Below, one piece after another: positions 29,901-39,899 of a stretch of DNA of 64,000 nucleotides. Each line of letters starts with the position of its first letter. Positions within the stretch are counted from its first letter, which is position 1. The DNA comes from Psoroptes ovis (taxonomy: Eukaryota; Arthropoda; Arachnida; Sarcoptiformes; Psoroptidae). Where the stretch lies: contig PQWQ01000005.1 of the NCBI GenBank assembly GCA_002943765.1, positions 2,133,501 to 2,197,500 of the forward strand, written 5' to 3'. The notes beneath the pieces are model-generated. The model saw only the letters and a list, made by a program, of their open reading frames with translations, was not told where the DNA came from and did no database searches. Both the position numbers and the translations under genes were made by a program.

Positions 29901-31016
29901 GATAATACTATGATTGTCCTCAATCATCGCCGCAATGGGACCATATTCAATTTTGCCAAAAACGGAGTCCCAGTATAATCGATTAGCACCAGTCTTCGTT
30001 ATCCGCTTTACCATGTCCGTGCCTATAATTAAGTCGCAGAAAGGCATATCCGGAACTACAAAGGCTTCGATCCATACTTTAACTTCGATCGATTCTAAAG
30101 CGATATCAACTTTTTTATCCGCCACAACAGAACCGCCACCGTCATACGCTAATATATTTACAGGTACTATCGGATAATACGATTCCGGTGACACTATCTT
30201 ACGCGACACCACTGTGCATGGCGCGCAGGTATCTATCCATACGACGCATCTACGATTGTTCAATGATATTACGAACGCTGGTCTATCCTTCGAAATATTG
30301 GCTGGAGCTAATTCAATAACTTTTGCCAAACATGTTGCATTTTCTTGTTCATGTTCCCTTTTCGAGGGCACGATTGATGATAAATGTGAGACTTCGCTCA
30401 TTGCTGCGATTATTGATGGCGGATCAGGACTAGATTCGGACGGACTCGATGCGATTGAGTTTGATGATTGTGGTGCTTGAACGATAGCTCCAATTGGCGA
30501 CGATATATTCATTTGATTATTCGATGTTGGCGGATTTAATCGAACTTGATGAAGAACCGTTGGATGGCTCAAATTGCAGATTCGGCATCGAATATTCTCA
30601 TTACAATTATTGGATCGATGGCCAGATTTAAGGCATTTATAACATAAATTTCGGCCTATGATCGCCATTCTTTTTTGTTCTTCGGTGAAGGTGCCACGAC
30701 AATCGATTGATCGATGACTAGACAAATTACAAAAAATACAAGATTCGGCTCGCATGGCCCCAATAGGACGATGATAATTATTAGATGGTCGTGGACGAGG
30801 AGGTTGCTGCATACGATTAACATTCGAATTATCACTACCACGATTCATTCTATCTAATGATTCCATTCGAATGGCATTCTTGACTACCAAATCTAATTCC
30901 TTTTCGAGTTGCGTCATCGTCGAACAATGAACTAATTTTTCTCTAATTGGTCGACCACATTTCACCAAAATTTCTTGGACCATCGAATTGGATCTGGCTA
31001 CGTACGTTGCACCCAC
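26970..31016 (-). CDS. pol: BEL/Pao Gag C-terminus and Pol polyprotein
   Basis: The frame runs 1348 residues from its first ATG and stays open upstream to about 31064. In order it shows three zinc knuckles (C93-C96-H101-C106; C125-C128-H133-C138; C144-C147-H151-H156), then a protease with Asp262 in an IDTCAP setting. RT has VADLKKAF (532-539) and YMDD (607-610). RNase H has Asp764, Glu799 and Asp831. The integrase has a zinc site (H1012, H1017, C1047, C1050) and the triad Asp1082, Asp1141, Glu1177, with 35 residues between the last two. A C-terminal tail resembles DUF5641. No catalytic residue I can check is lost and there is no internal stop. The protease has Cys after Thr where Gly is usual in retroviral-type enzymes, so its activity is the least certain. 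Confidence 0.95.
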   Translation of the reverse strand: MGATYVARSNSMVQEILVKCGRPIREKLVHCSTMTQLEKELDLVVKNAIRMESLDRMNRGSDNSNVNRMQQPPRPRPSNNYHRPIGAMRAESCIFCNLSSHRSIDCRGTFTEEQKRMAIIGRNLCYKCLKSGHRSNNCNENIRCRICNLSHPTVLHQVRLNPPTSNNQMNISSPIGAIVQAPQSSNSIASSPSESSPDPPSIIAAMSEVSHLSSIVPSKREHEQENATCLAKVIELAPANISKDRPAFVISLNNRRCVVWIDTCAPCTVVSRKIVSPESYYPIVPVNILAYDGGGSVVADKKVDIALESIEVKVWIEAFVVPDMPFCDLIIGTDMVKRITKTGANRLYWDSVFGKIEYGPIAAMIEDNHSIIESQPNILQEENMVTDMIESHDEDELDLDMNIIRLPNGHFEASLPFKSNKRPANNYNKALFLLNKLIDRLRANNTYWKYREEFMKYVSAGHAVEVQDSDGFFIPHHAIIRPSSSSTPLRVVFNASFGKLDSLNYCLWKGIVIGLDIVPHLLRIRLFPYLLVADLKKAFLQIQIKNEHRKFLRMLWKEPNNEIKKFEMTVLPFGVVSSPAILTQVLNQIIKMIPDRTCQSFLLQAFYMDDLLLTTESVDQMKLCMDFANYYFRMSGFEMHKIYSNIQSFNSASDDNDRVSVLGMQWDIVRDELSFKNFPSMVSTLTKRSMLSFMGKIFDPLGLMDPLKLNLKLLFSKIIKSEWDEPVPIEVQNTWFEFTSKWSAIEPIKLKRFINSASILKGFADASENAYGYCIYLDGHFLFGKSRIASNNKTIVEKELIALYEMIKMTEKIVATLNQSSIFPEITFYSDSKINLDRLKNNPNKLKSNIGRRVFKIQQLIMELSANLMFIQGNKNPADLYSRPASVPIYMKLKPWILNESYLAECCNVVVVCAAVMKVTDSSLFRFFNNLSSLRKMLKWIHRFRAWSKKPTIIPDLDVLIKIFQSNFKFSSSMDHYVNSNGLIKYRLRDGSESIWVPAKSKIAFYLLSEAHSNSLHNGIKLSLAQVPRYLTIGNADRSMQKIINKCIICKRFRGKPLKIPFGPPREILDKDAHPFINIAIDLFGPFFLINKRKYYGIVVVCLLTRCARINVVEDLSAAALARSLKMIFNEVGYPNFICSDNGTNFMRLKSALNLSKMNIVWWNTTPLSPWQNGTAERFIKMIKNCLKIFNNNCRSLFDALYRFKDAEGIINSRPILFSDRPISAHEFVFGRPPHNELSENDPNIELDKFYKFKVDLRKRFRKLLLLRYHQSYGLRPKTDYQILNIGDYVLVPTKKFNNGWTTGLIKDLRFGRDNLPRSALIEFNGGILWRPIIGLIVITSDKRIEEI

Positions 31017-31038
31017 ACTATTGCAAAAACCAGCGATA

Positions 31039-31764
31039 TTACGTACGCCATCTAAGAAGGTTAATTAATTTGTCCACATCATATGTATTGCGAACACCTT
31101 CTAGTTTTCGTATCTTTTTAATGATTTCAACGTCGATCAGATCAGGATCGTTATATCTCGTGTTTAGAGCTGACCAGATTGCGAATAAAGATTTTCCTTG
31201 ACGTGCGAGGCTCATCGCTACGTCGTTTGCATCCTTCTTAAGGACTTTTAATAACAAACATAATTTGAACGAATCTCTGAGATTCGGATTTGCTAGAACG
31301 ATATCATCAAAATGACGGCGAAAGGGTAACCAATTCAATACATTGCCATCGAATTCTAATAGATCGCTAGCTTGAACGGTTTTAGGATACTCGATCTGCA
31401 TTTGCGTCGATGGTCTGGGCAGTTGCGTTGATGCGAAAACATTCAAATTTACTTGATCAGCTGATGATGCCATCAGCACATTTTCGTCTTCATCCAGATT
31501 TTCATCTTGTGTAATGTCCAATGCAGATAACTGCAATCTGGATCGCGCTAATTCGATTAATACCGAGATTCGTTGTTTATAAATCTCGTCCTTTGGACGT
31601 TCGACCTCGAATGTTTCCGGTGCTTCGATCATGCACCTTTCGGCGACTTCCTCATATTCGGTTTGTAAATTTATCAGCTCATCTAACTCGCACGATATAT
31701 TACCCCGCGATGCCTTTGTTATCTTGGATCGCAATAATTTCCTTTTCTGTGCATAATTGGCCAT
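31039..31764 (-). CDS. gag: BEL/Pao Gag, N-terminal part
   Basis: The 241-residue frame begins at the first ATG after the 5' LTR. It has the DUF1759-type Gag arrangement: a charged N-terminal region, then a segment around FDGNVLNWLPF, where Gag of this group commonly has a G..L.W..F pattern, followed by a helical stretch. Gag forms the cytoplasmic particle that packages element RNA. The frame stops at 31039, about 20 bases before the ATG of the pol frame on the same strand but in another frame. Elements of this group usually have one continuous gag-pol frame, so this stop marks either a mutation or a programmed shift. Confidence 0.85.
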   Translation of the reverse strand: MANYAQKRKLLRSKITKASRGNISCELDELINLQTEYEEVAERCMIEAPETFEVERPKDEIYKQRISVLIELARSRLQLSALDITQDENLDEDENVLMASSADQVNLNVFASTQLPRPSTQMQIEYPKTVQASDLLEFDGNVLNWLPFRRHFDDIVLANPNLRDSFKLCLLLKVLKKDANDVAMSLARQGKSLFAIWSALNTRYNDPDLIDVEIIKKIRKLEGVRNTYDVDKLINLLRWRT

Positions 31765-31814
31765 TTTCGAATTATGATTACGATACGAATGAATTCAAGC
31801 ATTAAAATAAAAGA

Positions 31815-32098
31815 TGTTACGATACGACAAATAAATTACGAATAATCATTTCATTAACGAAGACGATAACTAAGATTTATTTAATGCTGAAAGATACAAA
31901 AATAATTGAAAATACGAACACAAAAAAATAACCAAAAAAATACCTTGATTTGGTTTCACGAAGATGTTAACATAAGAAAGAAAAAAAATAATATAACAAA
32001 TCAAACAAAGAAATTTTTTAACAAAAAAAAAAAAACGCGTGATGAACAGTCAGAGACGAAAAACAGAAAAACAAATTCACAAACAACGTATCAATTCA
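31815..32098 (-). repeat. 5' LTR of the BEL/Pao element (uninterrupted)
   Basis: This 284-base LTR lies upstream of gag in the minus orientation. It matches the other LTR base for base over nearly all its length once the insertion there is removed. The only difference I found is one fewer A in the A run next to that insertion. It should hold the promoter and the transcription start for the element. Confidence 0.93.
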
Positions 32099-32104
32099 GA
32101 GATA

Positions 32105-33761
32105 ATTGATGAAATTAAATTTGAAAATTAAAAAAAAAAATTGGAATTGAAACTGTCATGAACATATAAATACGTCATAAAATTATTGAATTTTTGCAAG
32201 CAACTGACGTAGCAATACGTTCTGTTTTGCATTGTGTATACAGCAATTTCGGCTGTGTTCAAGCAATTAGGTATTTTCTTGAATCTTTGACCAGTCGACT
32301 AGCCCTGAGATTTCGGGCACAATTTTCAATTTCCAATCAATGTTTATGCTCTATTCAATACAATTCAATACAACAATTTGATTTTTTAAATCAAAAATTT
32401 TTTTTTACGAAAAAAATATCAAAAATTTTCAATTCAATTGTTATAAATAGTCGAATACAAATGTGAATAATGGTTTGAGGGCAAATTGTGCACCAAAAAA
32501 TTTAAATGAATGAAAATAAATGGAAAAATCAAATAATGATAATGATGATGATCATCATTATCATTATCAAAATAATCACCATCATCATCATCATTATTAT
32601 TATTATTATCGTCATTATCAAATATTAATTCAATTCATAGGAGCTCATAATCAATCACAATAATATTTTGTCAACAATTATTCTATTTTAACGATTGACA
32701 ACAATCCAAAATCAAAGACATTGAAATCAAAATGAAATGAATTTCGAAAAATGTTGAATGTTTATTTTTAACCAATTCATTCATGATCATTTCAAACAAT
32801 AATAATTCATTGAATATAATTGGTCATGGATTAGTAAGCCATGGGCAATTATGAGAAATATGATCAATTCATATGATTTAGTTGATTGATCGAAGAAGTT
32901 CATTCATGGCTATGATAATTCAATTGATTCATTTGTTGACAATGACAATCTCTAGCCACAAGGTGGTTTACCGTGTTTATGTTTCACTTCGAATCGAATT
33001 TAATCGAAGAAAAAAGAAAAATATGTCACCAAATAAATAAATAAAGGGTTAATCATCTATGAACAGCAATAACAATCATTCAATGTGAATTGTTACGAGA
33101 GAAAATAAACAATCATCAAAATGATAATGACATTATTTGGATGAATTATGAATTTAATTTCATTATTCAAATAATGAATAATTATTCCCAATTAATATGT
33201 CAATAATTTTGATGACAAATTTGACCTAAATCAATTCAAAATTATTATTATGATTGATTTTGATTTCAAAATATTGAATTCAAATCTTTGTTGTTGAATT
33301 ATTGAAAAGTAATTTACTTGATGAAAATCTTTTAAATTCATTCAAGATATTAAATTTTTTTACCAATCTATTTCAATATCTGCCAAAATATCAATACAAA
33401 TTCCGAGATTCAATTCAATCATTCGATGTCCACATGCACTTGCAGACAACAAATTGTCCAAATTGTGAATCAATGTTTGTCCGTTTCATTTGAAAAAAGT
33501 TGTTTTGTTATCATATTCATGAAACATATGGAAATATTCTTTTGAAAAATGACAATTTTATTGAATTCTTGAATTGGAAATAAAATAAAATAAAAAAATT
33601 TTGGAAAAATTTAAATTTCAAATGAATGATATATTTATTTGCTGATATTCGATGTTTGTTCTGGAAAATCATTTGAATAAAAATCAAATCAAATTTTCAA
33701 ATTGAAATTTTTTTCTATTCGAATTCACAATTTGAAAATTTATGACAAATTCGATCATTTT
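32105..33761. other. Intergenic DNA between the retrotransposon and coatomer beta
   Basis: No gene is supported. It contains CAT/GAT-rich tracts near 32535-32620, and AT-rich sequence that should include the 3' untranslated region and polyadenylation site of the coatomer gene ending at 33762. Confidence 0.6.
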
Positions 33762-36700
33762 TCAAGCAGCTTTAGCCATTTTTTGTGATGTATTTATTTT
33801 ATCACCTAAACTAAGCGCCATACCTTGTGATTTTGCTCGTATACGTATATGGCCAGTAACCGGTGAATCGATTGATGTTTTTTCAATACTAACATTAGCC
33901 AATGCATCTTCACCAAATATTGATTTTGCATAAAGATTTGCAGCTAAAAATCCACAATTACCTGATAATGATTTTTGTGGCGTCAAACATTTCATATTTG
34001 TTGATTTAATTAAATGATTTAAATAATCAATCAGATCATTTATGCCAGTGTTTACTGTTACTTTATTTTCCCATTCAAATTCTGTCCACATTTGTCTAAA
34101 TTGTGCATCACTACATGTAGCCGGTATTATATAATCCATTATATCGATATAAATATCATTCAATACGACAACATTACGATCAGATGTTGATCCTGATACA
34201 TCATAGACTGGAATGGAAAAATTCCATTAAAAGAAATAAAAAAAGAATAGTAAATAATTGTTTTTTCATGTTAATTTAAAATGGGGAAAAAATTTACCAA
34301 TATTTCCAAAAATAACAACATTTTCAGTCGATGTAACTTTAATCGAAGCTCGAACATTGGTGAAATCATGCGGCGCCAATACGATTGGTTGCGGTTTTTC
34401 AACCAGCTTCAAATCACCAATGGTGGATAATTCTAATGTACAATTCTGTAGCGTATCCGATGTTTGATTAACAATCAACACATCTAATGATATATCATAT
34501 TGATTGACATTGACATAACATTCAGCATAAACTGGATCACCTAAACCGGTTAATTGTGTTACTTTTGATAATTGACTTGCCGATAATAGATCATTGGTTG
34601 CTATTGTAGATGATGTTGATGTTGCCGTTGGGCCAGCAATAGCTTGATTTAAGCTAACATCCAATAGATTTTCCATTTGTTCATTTGCTTTATTAATTAA
34701 TTGTGAAAATATTATATGATCATCAATTTCCACAGATTTTTTAATCTTATTCAATACAGAATCATATTTGATTTCATTTTCTTTTGAATTTTCCAACATT
34801 GATAACAATGATTGCCGGGTATCAGTGATGTATATTTGTTTCATTAATAATTCAATTTCATTCATATCATTTTGTTGTTGATTAATTTGTATCAATAAAT
34901 ATAATGATAATGAAATACGTTCATAATCATCTTCATTCATCATTTGTGAAACTAATTTTGAACGTCCTAAATGTAATATTGATGTCAATATTAACATTGA
35001 TTCGGCTAAAAATATGTTCAAAGAACGTTGTAGTTGTTGTTGCTGTTGTTGATCTTTATTATTAATCAACATCTGTTTATAACGAAGTGATAATTTTACC
35101 AAACAATTTGCAATAGTTGTTCCAATGAAAAATTCATTATTCACCAACATATAACGACGTAATGGTGGATGTTCATTGGATGCCATTTTTGTTGCTGTGG
35201 CTGTTGTCGATGCTAAACTCAATGCAGATTGTGTAGCATATGATCCATCAGCTGTGACCAATTTGGATGATGCAGTATTTTTTGATGCTGCTGCTGCTGC
35301 TGCAGCTGATGATGATATATCATTGTGATGTTCATCACCTTCTTCAAGTTTACGTAATTCACTTTCAACAATAGGCAATTCACCAATAGATGTTTTGATA
35401 AGTTCAAGTACCTCTTGTAATTGTTCAACATTTTCATCACAAAATTCTCCTAATAACCAAATTAATCCACGATGTACTTTAACATTGTTAATCGATCCAA
35501 ATACTTCCATTAATTTACTTAAGATAAAATTTTTAGCTTGTGAATTTTTCGATATAAATTGACGACAAAATATTATGACCAATATTGCTGTTGCTTCATC
35601 ATTTTTAGTTGCTAATAATTCAAATAATGTTGTCAACACATTACTTGTATTAATAACATCAGGATATTTCATACAAATAACATGCATTGTTTTCACTAAC
35701 ATTTGACAATATTTACTATTCTCATCTTGTGTACCATGTGATTCATTTTGTGTTTTCAATATTTCCTTTTTCAATAATTGTATCAATTCTTCAACATTAC
35801 GCATATTAACTAAATCTAATGATAAATTTAAAACTTTTTGTTTCACTTCTAAATCGGTTGCAACATTCAATATACGTAATATATCCATTAATGAATCTTG
35901 TAAGATACGTTCAGCACCAGATGCTGAATCTTTCAACGAAATCAAACGATCTAATACAATTAATTTAACATTATTATCACTTTCTTTGATACAAATATCA
36001 ATAAAACAATTAGCAGCGGCTTTCAATGCTGTTGGTGCTTGTGATAGGGTGACCAATGTAGCGGCAGCTTCATATCGGACAGATGCTGATGTTGAAATAC
36101 TCAATAGATTATAGATTGCACGTATAAATTTTGATCTTTCACCTGGATTCGATATGCATACTTTGTAAATTAATTCAACAATAACTAATTGTAATATTTC
36201 ATTGAAACTTCCAATTTGTTCAATACATGAATTCAAATAATCCAATGCTTTCTTTTGATCAAGATGTATTAACATAAGGAATGCATTACGCTTGCAACTT
36301 GCATCTGATTCTTTGCCTAAAAATTCCAGAATCAATTCCGGTGCATCCGGAATAAGGAATTCAAAATTCATATAAATTTTAAAGATTGCCAACACTGCAT
36401 TACGTCGTACATATGAGTGGCGATGTTCTAAACATTGTCGTATGGTCGGCAATAATGGTTCCAACAATTCTGGTTCTTTAAGTTTACACAAAAAACGAAG
36501 CGTAGAACCACGTAAATATTCATTTGGATGTTGCAAATCTTTACGATATGCATCACAAACTAATATCATTTCATGTAGTAATTTGCCATCTGGTCCACGT
36601 TTAGGAACAATTTCCCAAAATATTAGCAGTAATTTTTTTATTTGATGATCATTCGATGGTAATAGATAACGAATGACAAACATAAGCATGTTTGGTGGAA

Positions 36701-36911
36701 ATTTTTCCCCGTTCAATATCATGTAAATTAATTTTTTCAGGGCTGCAATTTTTGATTTTGTATCACCTTTTTCTGTATAAATTAAAAAGAATTAATTCAA
36801 TGATTCCCCCGAACAAAACAATTGCTTACCGATATCATTTCTAATTGATCCTTCATTGATTGTATCATCTGTCTCAACATTGATCAACGTATAACAAATT
36901 GATTCGGTCAT
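33762..36911 (-). CDS. COPB1: Coatomer subunit beta (beta-COP)
   Basis: Three exons: 36911-36830, 36772-34298 and 34207-33762. The introns (57 and 90 bases) have GT...AG ends, and the exons sum to 3003 bases, 1000 residues plus stop. Beta-COP is a core subunit of the COPI coat on Golgi-to-ER vesicles. The N-terminal two thirds is a HEAT/armadillo-type adaptin solenoid, starting MTESICYTL and running on through ILNGEKFPPNMLMFVIRYL. The C-terminal part carries the appendage, with segments such as TSDRNVVVLNDIYIDIMDY, FEWENKVTVNT and RIRAKSQGMALSLGDKIN that are strongly conserved in the family. Family members are usually about 950-970 residues; the extra length is a Ser/Ala- and Gln-rich linker (roughly residues 490-640). 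The stop follows an Ala/Lys-rich end. It is transcribed in the same direction as the MsrB gene 720 bases upstream. Confidence 0.96.
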
Positions 36912-37629
36912 TGTTCCAGCAGAATTTTGATTATGATGTTTCTAAAAAGATTCAAATTGTTTATCTCGGATCGATCAAAACAAACCAAAAGTTGATTGAT
37001 AAAAATATGATCGTTTGAGCTCTTTAGGTTGTCGGCATATTGTGAGGACCACGTCATACTCAATTTTTTTTTTTTTTTTTTGATTCGACAGTAGTGCCAT
37101 CTGTCTATTTCGAATACATAGTTGTGATTTTTGAACAATAGATGGCAGTTAAATAGGCAAATTTTTCAAATTTCAAAATTATCAACTATGAAAATTATTA
37201 ATTAAAATTAATTAATACAAACATCAATTAAAATAATAATTAAAACAAGATATTTCCAACATGAAAATGCTTAATTTTATTAATTAATCTATGACATCAA
37301 TCAGTGAAAAGAAACAAGGAAAAATAAAATAAAAGTGTGAAAATGACTCAAAATAATTCAAAATATGTTTGTGTTTATATAATTGCATCATTATTTGTAA
37401 TATTTACAAACAAAAATAATTAAAAACTTTTAAAATTTAAAATTTTAAAACAATAATTCAATAATGACAATTGAATAATCATGATAATAATAATAATAAT
37501 GATAATCACAGAATAACAAGATGAATGAAGATTAGATTTTTTTTTAATTGTAAATCATTTGTTTTCGGTTAATTAACCAAATTAATTGATTATTATCTTC
37601 ATTCAGAGTTTCTTAGATGTTCCAAATAT
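36912..37629. other. Spacer between the MsrB and coatomer beta genes
   Basis: This 718-base spacer should hold the 3' end of the MsrB transcript and the promoter of the coatomer beta gene. A 17-base T run occurs near 37065-37081 and AAT repeats near 37488-37500. I see no further reading frame of note. Confidence 0.6.
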
Positions 37630-39899
37630 TTACAAATCACTTTCAAGCACTTTAGATGTCGTTGTTGATGGTAATGTTGATGATTTTGATTTTGTTGATA
37701 ATGAAAATGTATGTTTAATTACACTTTTTTTACTGAGCGAATCTAAATGATCTAAATATCTTGATTTTACATCATTATATAATTTATTATTTGTTTTATA
37801 AGCTACATTTGTTGTTGGTGTTGGTGTTGTTGATGGATTATTATTGATATCATTGTTTTTAGTTGAATCTTGTTGTTGCTGCTGCTGTTGTTGTTCGAAA
37901 TTACTCGCAATTCGCCTCGTACGATTCAATATCAATGATTGTTTTTGTACAGGTGAATTTTTCAATCGATCATCAATATCATTGATTGATTTATTCGTTG
38001 TCGTTGTTGTTGTTGCTGCTGCTGTTGATGATGATGATTTGAAAAAATCTTCACGATTCATTTGTACTTTTCTTGCATGTGATGATGGTTGAACTGCTGC
38101 TGTTGTTGGTGTTGATGTAGCTGCTGCGGCTGTTGCCGAAGTCTTCGGAGATATGCCATCAATCATCGATTTCGGCCGTACTGTCGGTGATAATGATTTT
38201 GTTTTCGTTTGTTTCGATTGTTGTTGATGTTGACGTAACGGTTTGATTGGTATTGAATTTTGTTGTTGTTGAACATCTGCATCCTTGTTTGCAGTTGATG
38301 TCGTCGTTGTTGATGATGGTAACGGTGGTGGCGGTGATAATGATTTCGTTGCATTACTATTCAAATTACATTTATTATTACTACGAAAACAACATTGTAA
38401 AGGTGTTTGTAATGATAATGGTGATGTTGCAGATGCTGCCGATGATAATGAAGATGATGAGTTCAATAATGTATCACAGTCAATTATTTCACCATTCGAT
38501 TTTTTGAATTTCAATGCAACCGAATTAACACAATAACGTTTACCGGTTGGTTTTGGCCCATCATCAAATACATGACCAATATGGGCGCCACATTTTGAAC
38601 ATTGTATTTCGGTACGTGCAAGATCTGGATTCAATGCAAGCAGCAGTAGATTTCCGCCAACTATTTTCGAAAGAAAAATAATCAATAAATTAATCAATTC
38701 GTTATTTTAATTAATTTTGAAAGATGAATGACAGTTAGAAGTATTTTAAATTACGATTTCGAAGACAAATTTTGCACGGTTGCCAACAGAAATTGAAAAC
38801 ATTGACTGAAATATCTATGAATAGTATCATTGCCAATTACATATTGTTTACAATTACAGAACAACCATAACACAACAACAAAAGCATCGTTAACCTCGAC
38901 AATGAACGAATATTTTTTTTTTCTATGAAATTCATATTCTCATACATTGTAAACAAATTGTTTACAAATGAATGTATGTAGAGCAACAATACATTCTTAT
39001 ATTTTCTATGAAATAACTATTTCTTAAATAATCATTGATCATCATCATGTAATTCAAGGCTCTTCAATTCAATGAATGAATGACACACACACAGAATAAA
39101 ACATGATTTAACTATTGATGGCCTCATTGAATCAATGAATTTCTGAATTTTTGTCTAAATTTTCTCTGAAACAAATCATCTTAATAAACGCAATGAACAT
39201 ACCATGTGATAAATCAGTCTGTTGTATGAGTGAATCCGAATCGATTGTATCATAAAATGCAGGCCAACCACAACCAGAATCATATTTGGTTTCAGATGAA
39301 AATATTTCCATTCCACATACGACGCAACAATAAATGCCGTGTTCATTTAAACGTAAATATTCGCCTGAATATGGTCTAAATATGATCATAGAAATAATAA
39401 TAATTAGTTATTGGAAATGTACCGAAAAAAGAAAAAATTCAAATGTCAATTATATACACAATGGACAGGTGCATTCACTGTGCATTTTTTCTGAGTGAAA
39501 GATCATTAAATTATTACAATTAGACAGATTGACAATCACAAATTAAAAGTTACAAATTATAATCAATGGGAAAAAATTAAAAATAAAATCCAGTTAAACA
39601 ATTGTCATAAAAATCGCTGATCAATTATCCCAATTTAACCCTTTAATTACTAAATTATTTATTGAATTAATTAATGATTACCTTTCCGTAAATTTTTCTT
39701 GCGTTACACGATATTGTATTGGTGTTAATTTTTTCTTCAATTCACTCTTGTCTAGTTGTAGTTCAGGTTTACGTATTGGCCGTCGGAAACGATTCGCCGA
39801 TTTTTTATTGACGGTTGTTGATGCTGATGATGTTGAAGATGAACTTGTTGTTGTTGATGGAGTAGGTGCTGCTGCACCTTGAATCACTATTGTAGACAT
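37630..39899 (-). CDS. MsrB: Methionine-R-sulfoxide reductase (MsrB/SelR) with long tail
   Basis: Exons 39899-39682, 39375-39203 and 38660-37630 join in frame with GT...AG introns (306 and 542 bases) to give 473 residues. The enzyme reduces the R-form of methionine sulfoxide in proteins. The core lies at about 55-180: RPYSGEY, SGCGWPAF with Cys108 as probable resolving cysteine, zinc cysteines C90, C93, C151 and C154, GHVFDDGP, and RYCVNS with catalytic Cys174. A Cys version is encoded, not selenocysteine. Exon 3 begins with about 12 extra residues (VGGNLLLLALNP); a second in-phase AG 36 bases further on (exon from 38624) would remove them, so alternative splicing is possible. Residues 180-473 are a Ser/Thr/Gln/Asn-rich extension far beyond the usual size of about 150-200. 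The N-terminus is also Ser/Thr-rich. Confidence 0.92.

Larger units (their letters stand above)
26098..32098 (-). mobile_element. BEL/Pao LTR retrotransposon, near full length
   Basis: Two LTRs of the same sequence flank gag and pol reading frames on the minus strand. The element starts TGTTACG and ends TTCA on the plus strand, so the LTRs have the usual TG...CA ends. The direct repeat GAGATA flanks it at 26092-26097 and 32099-32104; it counts as 5 or 6 bases depending on whether one A is given to the LTR. Domain order is gag, zinc knuckles, aspartic protease, RT, RNase H, integrase with HHCC and DD35E, then a C-terminal domain, the order seen in BEL/Pao elements. Two departures from an intact copy are a frame break between gag and pol and a 569-base insertion in the 3' LTR. 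The LTRs are otherwise nearly identical, which suggests a young insertion. Confidence 0.95.

Noticed and set aside
38247..38536. Plus-strand frames opposite the MsrB tail
   Set aside because: They are antisense readings of the CAG/CAA-type repeats in the tail, low in complexity and without a start context or similarity.
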